Shown piece by piece: positions 13,896 through 26,098 of a stretch of DNA of 64,000 nt; the stretch's first letter is position 1, and each line of letters opens with the position of its first letter. The stretch is from contig NC_135555.1 of assembly GCF_964340395.1 (NCBI RefSeq), positions 14,609,746 to 14,673,745 of the forward strand, given 5' to 3'. The notes under the pieces were generated by a model. The model was not told the origin of the DNA and ran no database searches. It saw only the letters and a program-made list of their open reading frames with translations. This DNA comes from Glandiceps talaboti. Lineage: Eukaryota; Hemichordata; Enteropneusta; Spengelidae. The translations under genes and the position numbers were made by a program.

Positions 13896-14150
13896 CTTGG
13901 TAACGTGACAGCTGTTTGTTTGATAACAAAACAATACCAAGTCGGGTGTTTCACTCACTTACAACTGAAATCAGTTCATAGAGCACGGAACTCACAGCAC
14001 ATTAGACCCACCACTACAAGCCAAACAGGCTATGTCCCCGTGTCTATGTTGCCCTGTGAACGCTATACACAATGAACCCGGAAGTTCATAATGCCAGGCA
14101 TATGCATTATCAGCGAGAAATTCACACGCACAAAGAGCATGCGCAACCAG
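13896..14150 (-). promoter_or_regulatory. 5' noncoding exon and promoter region of the Deltex gene (tentative)
   Basis: A strong minus-strand donor (GTAAGT, plus positions 13890-13895) ends a probable noncoding exon starting at 13896 that would splice to the acceptor just before the ATG at 11582. Upstream, GCATGCGC at 14137-14144 matches the NRF1 core often found in animal promoters, and local CpG content rises. The transcription start is not defined. Confidence 0.45.
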
Positions 14151-15202
14151 GTACAATTTGTCACCTGATTGATCAAATCAGTCACAGACAGCGGGCAATC
14201 CGGCAATACGCACGTAACATGTATTAAAAGTGTTTCCTTCAGTTGCTAAACATTTGAGTTCCATAGATCGCATCCTATAAGTCTGGTAAAGTTGTATATA
14301 CGAACAGTATATCGACGTATGTAAACTGAACAGAGCATCTTCAGCATTTTGTTCAGGCAAGGTCAAATTGAGGTCATGCAAGGTCACTCACATTTTAGGG
14401 AGCCTTCAGTATTTACGGCCGGGAGGGAGAAGGCCGGAGGAATCGGGGGGGGGGGGAGGGGGTCACATTTAACAGACCTGTTGTTGGGGAAGGGTCATAT
14501 TTTGCCTTATAATGTTTGGGGTAGGGTCACATTTTACAATCCGTATTTTTGTGACCAAATTGAAAATTCAATGATTGCCTGATGCATCAAACTTTACTAG
14601 TTGTTGCAACATTCCAAAGTATATGTATAGTATTATTATATGTTTCCTTCCACCTGTTTTATATCTTTTGACTGAACAAATTTTTTTTCTTGTATACGGT
14701 ATTTTGTAATTATTCCGTACTTCATAGTTACTGTAGAGCAATTGTATTGATATTTTACATTCTTCTTTTAGAAAGCCCTCATTATTTCTCATTGTACTAC
14801 GAATTGTAAAGTACCAAACTCGGGAAACAGATTTTTACAAGCTACACTTTAGCTTTTCCCTGTTTTCCGGCCATAGAACTCTCAATTGTATTCTATACAG
14901 ATGTGTTGTGCAATTTCTCTAGTTTGTCAATTTCTGTATAAGTATGGCATACTGTGACAAATTCATTCTTTCTATGGCAAATAAACTCTTGTAAACTCTT
15001 GTAAACAATTTGTTTCTAATACAATTTAAGTTAAAGTCATTTACGTTTAATTTGTATGTGTACACATAACATAATGAGAAGATTTACTTACAGTATAACG
15101 TTCAGTATATGCAACTGTCAAGGGAAGGGTTGTGTTTCACAAATGGCTCCTTCACAAGGGAAACGTCAAGGAACACACACGGCTTATGTTATCTTAGTTA
15201 CG

Positions 15203-15203
<1 letters not shown>

Positions 15204-15299
<96 letters not shown>

Positions 15300-15316
15300 C
15301 CTCTCTCCCTCTCTCC
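15204..15316. repeat. (CT)n microsatellite
   Basis: About 110 bp of CT dinucleotides ends in CCCT variants. It lies directly upstream of the hammerhead-bearing fragment. Confidence 0.95.
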
Positions 15317-15360
15317 CCACATGTATGTATATACTATTATACATATGAGTTTGAACATAG

Positions 15361-15515
15361 ACCCTACAATAGTTGTCTGATGATCGCACAATGCGTGAAA
15401 CTCCGAGTTACAACCAAGAAAGAGTTCCAGTACTACCAAAACTATATATATATATATGGGGGATTGCGAATTAGACTGAAGAGGTTCATATCCGTACGCC
15501 TCCGATAATTAGCAT
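15361..15515 (+). mobile_element. Penelope-like/retrozyme fragment carrying the hammerhead (copy 1)
   Basis: From about 15371 to 15444 the DNA is almost identical to 55628-55703, and after a TA-rich stretch both copies resume with similar sequence (CTGAAG then TCATATCC). A short dispersed unit containing a hammerhead fits the terminal repeat of a Penelope-like retroelement. No reverse transcriptase is present, so this is a truncated copy. Family assignment is inferred. Confidence 0.5.
15372..15414 (+). ncRNA. Hammerhead ribozyme motif (type I, short stem III), copy 1
   Basis: The conserved core is visible: CTGATGA at 15377-15383, a stem II hairpin (CGCA, loop CAA, TGCG) at 15385-15395, GAAA at 15397-15400, a tiny stem III (CTC C GAG) and a GUU cleavage triplet ending at 15409. 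Stem I pairs GTTGT (15372-15376) with ACAAC (15410-15414). A very short stem III is typical of hammerheads in Penelope-like elements and retrozymes. The first stem II position is U-U and not the usual G-C. Self-cleavage is predicted, not shown. Confidence 0.75.
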
Positions 15516-16595
15516 GTGCTGAGCACAATATGAATGTACATAACCATGGCAGTATAGTAGTCACCATATGAATTAATGTCTATCTTCTACGAGACAGGAA
15601 ATATGCATACTACTTGGCATCAAAGTGAGCCGAGAAGGCTGCTGATAAAAACAAGGTACAATATGACATAAAAACACACGAAACCATATTGGAAGTTTTG
15701 GGAGATTACATACCAGATTAGGTTACAACTGAGTCATGGGTTTCAAAGAGTGGGTCGCAAAGTTGATTTCTTATATGGCTTTGGTTGTTGTGATCATGCA
15801 GAACAACATTTTTTTTATAAATCATGAACACGTACAACTCACACATGAACAAGAAACAAGTTCGTGTCTCAACCTTTATTCAAATAAAAAAAAGATAAAA
15901 AGATAGTAATGATCCATCTTCAATGATTAGGTTCATTAAAAATAATCCTACAATGCATTTATGCTAACCTATGACCTTTGTATATAATTATAACAACCTA
16001 AACTGTAACCCTAATGTTGGTCCGAAGCCTTCCTCGCCATCCATTGACTCAGTACCGATTATCCTGCAAGGGAAATGGTAAACTGAATGTTGTCGAGAGA
16101 TTTATCAATGTCATCAGAAGACATATTTTATTATTTGATAGAACTATCACCATAAACCTTTTAGTCTTGTTCACTCGCAATACATGGCAAAATCTATCAT
16201 GATCACGTCATAAAGTAAATGTCACAACTTGCATTCAAAAATTTCTTTCAACAACGTACCATTTTTGTTATATGATTATGAAATTTAAAAGGAGAAGGGA
16301 TATAAAATGCCATACATAATTTTGTTTGAATTAGGATGTCAATATTTCATAGTAAAGGCTCCTCAGAATATACCACAGCATGGGGTATTTTTCAAAACTG
16401 TTTGTATTTCTTTATATGTTGATCGACGTTACTCTATGTCTCGTTCGGTTGGAAGGTTCCTCAATAGAAAACCACTATAGGTAATATATCAACCGAAGTT
16501 TTGTTGAAATGATGCATGAAATTAATTACATATATTGAAACCCGTGAAGTACAATGTATCTCGGACCACTACTGTAACGACTTTATTGTACTTAC

Positions 16596-16719
16596 GTGGA
16601 GGTCTTAGGCCACAATCATTACAATCCGATCCATAATTACAGACCGTCGTAACTGGATTCTGGGCCACCATCATCACATACGTAATCATAACTTGTCTCA
16701 CAAGAGTCGTTACAAATGA
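16596..16719 (-). pseudogene. Cys-rich module exon with a frameshift
   Basis: On the minus strand an acceptor (TTCATTCTAG) and a donor (GTAAGT) bound 124 nt that encode a recognisable Cys-rich module: CNDSC, CDDGGPESSYDG, then CNYGSDCNDCG. One extra nucleotide between the Tyr-Asp-Gly and the next Cys shifts the frame. Without it the exon would be 123 nt with phase-1 ends, as expected for a shuffled extracellular module. No partner exons were found nearby. It could be a relic or could contain a sequencing error. Confidence 0.55.
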
Positions 16720-16914
16720 CTAGAATGAATTATACAAATTAATTGATATTTGATAAACGTGATTAAACCAGGTCATACAACTCTATTCACACTTTTGTTC
16801 TCTTAGACTATCTCTATCGCTCTGCAAAGATAATTGTATCTAAATGTGATTAATTCTGGTCTTTCATTAGATGTAAAGTCTGATAGGCCTGCTTAGTAAT
16901 ATTATGATGCAGTA

Positions 16915-17301
16915 CGGAAGCGTATTAGTGCCAAGTTGTAAGGAAAAAATAAAATTTCAATTCTCGTAATTACGACTTTTTTCTCGTAATTACAACTTTT
17001 TTCTCGTAATTACGAGTTTTCAATTCTCGTAATTACGACTTTTCGATTCTCGTAATTACGACTTTTTTCTCGTAATTACAACTTTTTTCTCGTAATTACG
17101 AGTTTTCAATTCTCGTAATTACGACTTTTCGATTCTCGTAATTACGACTTTTTTCTCGTAATTACGAGAATCGAAAAGTCGTAATTACGAGAAAAAAGTC
17201 GTAATTACGAGAATCGAAAAGTTTTGAGAATTGAAATCTCGTAATTACGAGATTTTAAATTTTATTTTTTTTCCTTACAACTTGGCACCAATACGCTTCC
17301 G
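16915..17301. mobile_element. Palindromic MITE with TA target-site duplication
   Basis: Inverted ends (CGGAAGCGTATTAGTGCCAA at 16915 and its near-perfect complement ending at 17301, each about 50 bp) are flanked by TA at 16913-16914 and 17302-17303, as for Tc1/mariner-type insertions. The interior is repeated CTCGTAATTACGAG-type palindromes. It has no coding capacity. Confidence 0.85.
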
Positions 17302-19067
17302 TAGGTGTGAGAGTCTCAAATGTCGGTAAGTAATTTTAAGTTCCAACTGCTGTCTTAATGAAGAAGACTTTGCATAACCCTGTAAACTGAAAATCATCAA
17401 TGTTATGGTCAGTATCCGAGTTGTTGAAGTGTTGAGCTACAAGAGTGTCATTATTTGACCTGATGATGTTGTAGATGTGTGGGCCTTCCTCTATCTATTT
17501 TCTTTTTTTTACACTTTTATTGTAAGCCAGCCAGCAGTACTGAACTTCTTTTAAGTTTTAACATTAGTTTTATTGGCATCAACATTTTTTGTCTTGGATC
17601 CACGCAGTTAATTTTGTGTACTCTACATTCTGTGTTTTATTTCAGAGTGACATATCGCTGGTCTTGGTTTTACAATTGTATTTTATAGTCATTATTTCTA
17701 TGCATTTTCTCTCACTTTTGACCTAGTTTCATTTTTACAATCGTGCCTTCCCTTTTTACATATGTCTTTAGATTTTTATTTATTATCCACTGGTTTTTTA
17801 TTCGTTTTTATACACCTAAGGTGACAATATCAATCTTGATAAAGTGTAGCATTTGTTTCTCCGTGAATGTATCAAAGAGAGCAATGAATAATAACATGAA
17901 ACAGACTTTGGCCCTATACAGATTCTTTTGATCGATTGCAACGAACTATAGTACATACATATTTATACCATGTATTAAAAGTGCAATTTTAAGGCATTAT
18001 AAATTGCAAAAGCATTGTCATTTTCACACTTCAACAAAAATTACGACATATATTTGATAGTGACTTGTTTATTTTAAGTATCTATTTGTTGTTAGAGACA
18101 ACTGCACATCACGTACCACCAAGTAAATATTACATCTATTTTCCAATTTGGTATCGTTATATACATTCAACTAACACACAAAATACTATCTATAACTGCA
18201 TACAGCTCCAAAATACAAACCATCACCTTAATACATTGTTTTTAAAGAAGACTAAATTTATACTCTCTAAAATACTGAATACGCTGGTCCAGGACTATAT
18301 AAAACTATTGCTCTGTTCAACTTATTTTTTGAGCAATTCTAAGGTAACCAATGTAATGTCAAACAATCAAGTAACTAGATGTGTACATTTCTATTCAGGG
18401 TTACATTCATGCAGTTCAATTATTTCAAAATACGCCTTGGGCACACTTTATATTCATAAGTTACTTTACATTTAAGGACGGCGGTAGATAACCATTTGTA
18501 AAATTTGTATACCGTAGTTTATGATTCGTCACTTTCAGTTGGTTTCTCAAAATTATATACAAGTGGATATAACAGTTGGTCTATTTTCACTTTAAACAGT
18601 TTAGCAGTTGTCATTGCATCTTTACAATGACAATGCAATAACTATGCAATGTTAGTTCTGTTATGCTTATTTACTAAATGATTGCTGAGATAGAATTTAA
18701 TAAGTTTAGTTTATTTACCAATGTAATAATAATAAAAATTATTCTTAAAAAGATACACATACAGAATAAATGGCAAAAGGGATCAAGAAATAGCAAAGCT
18801 AGTCAAGCTTGTATCCCCTTAGTGACTAACAAGCACACTCGTACTTGTAGGTGTATATATTCGATGTTCAAGATTGCCATAGAAACTATAACAAATAAGA
18901 AACATAACAAAATGACAAAGCACAACAATAACAGTGGAACAGTAAAATTGATACACAATTTAACATTGCATGTATGGTACCTGTATAAATATATTACTGG
19001 CATATTAATGGGTCAATATATATATTTACTTTCAAAACTGTTACAGTACAACATGTATCAATAAGCC

Positions 19068-19547
19068 GTTTTTCGTCTCACGGGAAATGTCACGAGATCC
19101 CGCGACAGCCATTGCAATCATAGCAACCTCACATGAGGGTGGTCAAGCTGAAAGTGTCAAAAGCTTATTAGCAACACTATTCATCGCACATGGCCATGGC
19201 GAAAGCTTTCCCATGATCACATGTTTGACAACCGTTGTTATAACTTTCTTAATTAACCTTGGTCACTGCAACATTTCACTATCGAAGCTTATCATGATTA
19301 TGTATTCACAGTTTTTCGTCTCACGGGAAATGTCACGAGATCCCGCGACAGCCATTGCAATCATAGCAACCTCACATGAGGGTGGTCAAGCTGAAAGTGT
19401 CAAAAGCTCAACACTATTCATCGCACATGGCCATGGCGAAAGCTTTCCCATGATCACATGTTTGACAACCGTTGTTATAACTTTCTTAATTAACCTTGGT
19501 CACTGCAACATTTCACTATCGAAGCTTATCATGATTATGTATTCACA
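19068..19547. repeat. Recent 243/237-bp tandem duplication
   Basis: Copy 1 (19068-19310) and copy 2 (19311-19547) appear identical apart from a 6-bp indel after AAAAGCT. The pair creates an open frame of 161 codons on the plus strand, but no family is recognisable and the frame is probably incidental. Confidence 0.9.
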
Positions 19548-20630
19548 AGGAAACCATGAATATTTGCAGTAATTTGATATACTCTCTGAAAACAAAATGT
19601 AAATGTGGGTATGTGAATAGACTTGGGAATTTTTTGTTTATGAATTGGAGCGTGACTCATTTTTTCACCAGTGTAACAAGTTAATTAGAGGAATAACGAT
19701 TTCTCAATTGCAAGAAGGAGATCGTATTCTTCTTTGTCCATTGCTGAAAAAGACAAGAAAGAAATTCATAAAAATATTTTTTTTTAAAGATTACATTATC
19801 GATAATTATCATACAGGAGCATGCTCTACAATGTAAAACAAATACTGTGGTACTAGATGTCATCTCTTCCAGAAAATAAATATTACAATCAAAATAATTG
19901 CACCTCTCAGTGTTGCAATTTATAAAAGATGATGAATTTATCCAGCTGTATGTGTGTGGAGAGATCATTTCATTTATTTACACTTTGTGTTTGCAGTTAA
20001 AGCTTTACATCCACAATGTTTATCAGCCCTCACTCCAAAACAATATCAAATGACCCTCTTTTTTTGCATGGTACAGAATTTTTTGAAAGTACCTTCTCGT
20101 TGTATCTGTCTTGACCTGTTTGTTCCCTGGTTTACTTGATTCATCGCACTTAAGTTGAATTGGTAACTAAGATGAAGAAGAAAAACAGATTTATCTTAAT
20201 TAGTACTCGATAGTAGAAACGTGTGTGTTGTGTAGGGTGGGGGTGGGGGTGGGGGCCGGGGATGATTGTGGAGAAAAAGCAAGTCTGGGCGTGTTTGCAC
20301 GTGTGTTGGGTAAGTTTATAATGAGCAAGTTCAGTGCACGCGCATTAATGCCCATGTGCATGTATGTATTATCTTAGCTGCATCTCTATATGATAAGGGA
20401 ACCCTGAAAAGCCATTTTCAGCATCCTGCACTGTACAGCCACTCCGAAAAAGAGTTGAAAAATAGGCTATAACGCTCAGAAGTGGTTTGCTGTATGTACA
20501 CTGGGGTAAGGATTTAAGGGTGATAAAAAATCTAGTTACCTCTTTGTTTCATTACATCTCGCTTCGGAATTGTGTGGCCATTATTTTAAGAGGTTTGAAA
20601 CGCCACTTCACAGAGTCAATTTTCCTTTAC

Positions 20631-20778
20631 CTGTATTCGCCCACTTTAATAGCTATGGAACCATGTTGATTCTTCTTATAAGTATCTTCTAGTTGTTTAG
20701 CAACGTTTTCATCAAACATCCTCCATTGATTGCTATCATCCTTCCATCTCCAGCCAATAACCTGTCCTCCCATTGTAC
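20631..20778 (-). CDS. WWE domain exon (part of 20631-29286)
   Basis: The exon encodes VIGWRWKDDSNQWRMFDE and continues to the EDTYKKNQHG helix and IAIKVGEY strand of a WWE domain, then stops at a GTAAAG donor in phase 2. The final strand of the fold (usually a Y-x-V-D-F type segment) is not securely located downstream. Confidence 0.85.
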
Positions 20779-22437
20779 CTAGTATGGGGTACATGGCGAC
20801 AATATTAATTGAAAGAAAGGTCAAGTCAAACTCACTTCTGCCTTTTTAGTACACTTGTATTGAATACAGTTCATTATTACGATTTTGGGTTATTTACAGT
20901 TGTACTTTACACGTGTTTGTTCATTTGGGGGATTTCTTGCAAGAGTCTACGGGAAAATCTCTGCTGATGATATCACTATCACATTTATCATAGTTTATTT
21001 GCCTTGCCAATACTACGAGTATCAAGATACAGTTTCTTGTTGTTGGTGGTGCTTCATCAGTTCGAGTGATGATTAATCGAGTGTGTGGACAAAGACGAAT
21101 CTTACAGTACACATTATAACATGCAACTAAAGTTCCCGAGAAGATAACTCAATGAATATTAACAATTATCAAAATTTTACAATGTAAGAAAATATCATTC
21201 TCTCTTAATATTTCTAGCACAATATGAATCAATATATACAAACCTGCTAGAATCGCCATGTTCTTTGATTCTTTTGTTTTATGCGAAACCATTGGCTTAG
21301 CTGTTGGCAGAACCTGTATTCCACCAATGGGTTTTCTTGATGCAGGCGCTATTGCAAGAAGATTACGTGACTCCATAACTTCAAATCCATTATCATCGCC
21401 ATCTGTGATTTCAACAACTTCAGGTCCAGAGGTAGCGGCCATCGTAGTGGGTTCACTGGCACCACCCGTACTACCGGGAAGAAAATTAAAATCTGAAATG
21501 GCAACTACCTCGATCTCATCGAATTGCAATTTACGTTTGATGTGAACTATATCGAGCGTTTGGAACACACGCAGCTAAATTTTGGTAGCAAATGTCGTGA
21601 GTGCAAACTTGTTTTAATGTCAATGAATTTGTTATTTATAATTGTTGTATATTCACTTTGATGATTTATTTTAGAATTGATGTAATTTTTGATGTTGGTT
21701 GGACACTAGTAGACGTGCTTGGCACCTGTTTGTCCATTTCCTTTACAGGCTGTCTTAAGTTGTTATGTTTGGTATTTTTATTGTTTGTTTGTCGCTAGAG
21801 TTTTGGGTATATGTCTGGTCTTTCTGTCCTGTTGTAGTGAGGTGGTTGTAGTCTATGCAATTGTACATGTTACATTACTTTTTATTGGTGGACGTGGTCA
21901 TGGTTGCTAAGGCCAATTGTGTCAAAAGATTTGGAAGAGAATCTACAGTATAACACTTCTAGAGTCATCTCACCAAGTTTCAGTCTCATTGACAAAGTAC
22001 TTTTTGAGATATAATTTTTTTTACCAAAATTCACATTTTTACACCTAATTTGCATACTACTTATTAGATCATTATATGCTTAATACTTCTTCGTCTGTAC
22101 ACCCACAGATGCATCCCCCATTAAATTTCAGCCCAATCTGCTGAGTACTTTTGGAATGAAAGATTTTTGACCAAACATACACATTATTAGCCCTAATTTG
22201 CATATTACAGAGGGAATCATTATGTCATAAACAAATCGTAATTTACGTTCCCCTAAGAATGTTCTCACCAAATTTCAGGCCAATCTGCCCAGTAATTTTG
22301 GAGTTTTTTGACCAAAAATCACATTTGTTGACCAAACCCACATCTTTGATACGACCATTTTCATTTGAACAATTTCACAACTAGACACCCGAACATAGCC
22401 ATTAAATATCAAAGCAATCGGTCCAGCAGTTAAGTCG

Positions 22438-22487
<50 letters not shown>

Positions 22488-23426
22488 TACACTTAGCAAT
22501 GCCTATAGTACTACTAAACCTTATCAGTTCAGATTTGCTAAAAATCAATATTCCATCCCTGTCTTAAAAGTATTATATTAGCATCCAGCGTCGGTATTAT
22601 TAGTGACAAAATCTAAATAAGCTAATACCAAATACATTAGCCGGTGTATATGGAAAAATGAAGAATATACCTGGATACTACTTTCAGATCATAGAAGCCA
22701 TCTTTGCCATGCCTATAATCAGCCTTTGTACCATTTGGCCACCGAACCTGAACAGAGGGACACGGAACAGTCACTTTTTGTGCCATCGTTTTCATGAATG
22801 TTACTATAACAGTTTACAAATATCATTTTCTTATATTTTCAAAAGTTAACTTTTAATAGTAAAAGATTAAATTAGATATATCACGTGGCCGTCATTAGTC
22901 ACAGACCTGGTTACCCTAAATCACAGACATACATATACCCAGTACACCTTGGTTCGTGACATAAACAAAATTATTACGGCAAATAGGTTGGCCGCGATCG
23001 GTCACGGACCAAGGACCCACTATTTTTGTTTACCCATTTCTGCCAGCATGTTTCGAAGGCATGCGCAATTCATCGAATTTAAATCTTAACCAAAACGATT
23101 CTAATTCAGCAACCGTTACCAAACAAATGCTTCTTTGAGATTTAAATGTATTTACATTCCCTTACCTGTACAAGACCTTTGTGCGGACCTGAATGTACTT
23201 TATAAATAAAACCAATATTACCAACACCACCATCTTGGTCGTCCCATTTCCAATCTTTGCCTACAAATAAACCATGATGATTTTTACCATAGTAATAAAA
23301 GCTTCAAATAAAATGCCACAGTGACTTCAACAACTTAATTCCTTTTAAACACAGACTTTAATCATTTCAGAGAGTGAGAGAGAGAGAGACAGACAGACAG
23401 ACAGGCAGGCAGGCAGGCAGGCAGGC

Positions 23427-23483
<57 letters not shown>

Positions 23484-26000
23484 GGCAGGCAGGCAGGCAG
23501 ACAGGAAGAGACACATAGACAGAGACAGACAAACAAACAAAAACAGAGACAGACACAGACACAGACACAGACACAGACACAGACACAGACACAGACACAG
23601 ACACAGACACAGAGAGAAATAGATGGAGAAACATTTGTCTGGCTTTGTCTGTCCTTTCATCGACTTGGCGATGGGATTTAATACTGAGATATTGCACTAA
23701 GCGTCAAGTATACTCGAATAGTATACTTGTATACCCGGCAATAAAATAAATTCGCATACGATGCATGGAATGACCTAAACCAACAACTTAGTAGTACATA
23801 GCAATTCACTGTGACCTTCCTGTGTGAATTTGTATTACCATTTTCAAGATTCTTCCCAGTCAGATACTTTGATATCATACTTCCTATTCTCAAATTAGGC
23901 GAAACATTTTCAACACTTGCCTCGTTGCACTCTGACACCAACTTTGATGTCTTCCCCTGGTTTCAACACACGTTGTTCATCAACTATCTATTGTACAAGG
24001 AATGCTCATCACGTTAGGTTAATGTATTCATATAATAAATATAAACAGTCTGGGTACAGTTAAAGGCATCATTAGCAATCAAACCTGTATAAAAGTCAGG
24101 TGTGTTTAACATTTATTCGTTCATGTTTGGATCAGAAATGAGCACGTCGGACTCCTAGTAAAATTGTGTCACCATTTAACGTTTACAAGACATCGAAGTT
24201 GAACGCAGTATACATTTTACGATAAATGGTCGTTTTGCAAACACAGTGTTGTAAAGATGAACAGTGTGGCTTTGACTGATTAAACACTACAGTTAAATTA
24301 GTAAACGTTATCACAAAAGAGTGGAAAAGTAAAATTTATAAATGGTTACATTTTAGATTTACCTTAACATCGTGTGCGTCTTCTGCTCCCCATCTATACT
24401 TGTTGTCATCACCATGATCCCATTCTACGTGTACCCAACCTATCATATGAAAACAATGACTGTACGTCAAAGTCTGGTTGTCCAAATACAGTGAGTGTTT
24501 TATCAGATGTTTTTTGTATTTCAGTATATAGAATGTTATCTGATCATGATATTCTTCACTTTGCACCTAATATGAAGTCACACGGACCACTATCATGATT
24601 ATGATATTTGTAGCATAGTATGGAGGGAGGGATGGGTAACGAGAGTTGGTTGGTTGGTTGGTTGGTTGGTTGGTTGGTTAGCTGGTTGGTTGGTTGGTTG
24701 GTTGGTTGGTTGGAAGCGTACATATGTTTTAATGGATGGGTGGTCGTCTGGATGGGACAGGGATGTTTGGATAGGTGTGCAGTTGGATGATTTGATGGGA
24801 GCGTGGTTGGGAAGATGGATGGATGGATGGATGCATGGGCGGATGTATGGATATATGTCATTTGTCATAAAAACCATATAATGAATATATAGCACATAAT
24901 TACCTTCCTTATCATGCTCGATGACAGTCCCAACTCCATGTTTGTCTTGGTCTTTCCATTTCCAATCCTTGCCTCGTCTAACTCGACTACCAAGTGGTGG
25001 TTGGCCTTTTACTTCCTGGTTTTACCAAAGAGATCGACAAGCTTTATTCCTAACCACAATTATCATATTGTCTTATTACAGAATATTATAAATATTTTAC
25101 AAGAAGTGTTTGGACAGCTATATCTTACTGCAATGTTTCATTTACAAATGGGTATTATGATAAGACGTGTACACACAATAACTTCAGTGATTCTTTATTG
25201 TTTTGTTCATCATTCTTGAAAGTCACAAATATTTTCATTGTTGTTATTTTTAGTTTAAATATAAACCAATCTTCACTCCAAGTCTACCCTATACACAGAG
25301 TATGTATAGAGCGATGCACGAATCGACCTCTGTTCACAACGAAAATTAATACAATTCAGATGTTACCCTGTTTCCCTCGCCACCCATTCCCATCATGCCC
25401 AGCAACATTCCAAGCATGGCTTCTGCCTCAGCTTCTTCCACGGCTTCACCGAGAGCTTTCATAAATTCACGAAGTACTAATAAGGAAGTTAGTTGCTCCA
25501 TATCTGTTGGTATGACCACGGAAATTATAAAGCTAATAAATACTAATATAATGGCTTCGAGATTTACTGTTGGATACACATTCTCAATGAATGGATTAAT
25601 GTCTGACACCCTGCTGCGGGAACAAAAAGGTGTAGTTGTCATACACGCAAATAAAAGTATGTACATAGGACAACACTATGGTATGTCCGTTTGTATAATT
25701 ATTATCTTCTTATGCAATAAGATTAGTGAAATTGGCACAACGCTTTGCATTATCTATACGAGTACCTCCAACCTCTATGAAACACAGTGGCAATTCCAAC
25801 GGTTGTGTATTTGTGTGCATGTGTGTGACAGTGTGTGTGTGAGTGCGCACGTGTGTATGTGTGTATCTGATATGACACATTTTTAATACAATGCTAGACT
25901 TACCGTCTGCAAACTTGGCAGCAAAACGTATGAGAAGAACCTTTGGGAAAAAAGAATGGTAGATTTTTATTTACTTCAGAGTCAATGGAAATTTCTGATA

Positions 26001-26098
<98 letters not shown>

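Larger units (their letters stand above)
14151..20630. other. Gene-poor interval between the Deltex and vWA-MIB-WWE genes
   Basis: No intact gene is visible. The interval contains a (CT)n array (about 15204-15300), a hammerhead-bearing retroelement fragment (15361-15515), a frameshifted Cys-rich exon (16596-16719), a palindromic MITE (16915-17301), a 243-bp tandem duplication (19068-19547) and a G-rich run near 20238-20260. The terminal exon(s) of the gene at 20631-29286 should also be here; a weak candidate lies at 19704-19743. Confidence 0.6.

Noticed and set aside
18065-18475. 136-codon plus-strand frame
   Set aside because: AT-rich, biased to Ile/Leu/Tyr/Asn, with no family resemblance; expected by chance in such DNA.
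19087-19572. 161-codon plus-strand frame
   Set aside because: It is the in-frame product of a recent tandem duplication (the 6-bp indel keeps frame) with no recognisable domain, no start context and no splice partners.
19681-19968. Frame with YFLEEMTSSTT as the missing WWE strand
   Set aside because: A phase-matching acceptor exists but lacks a pyrimidine tract, no good donor follows and similarity to WWE is too weak.
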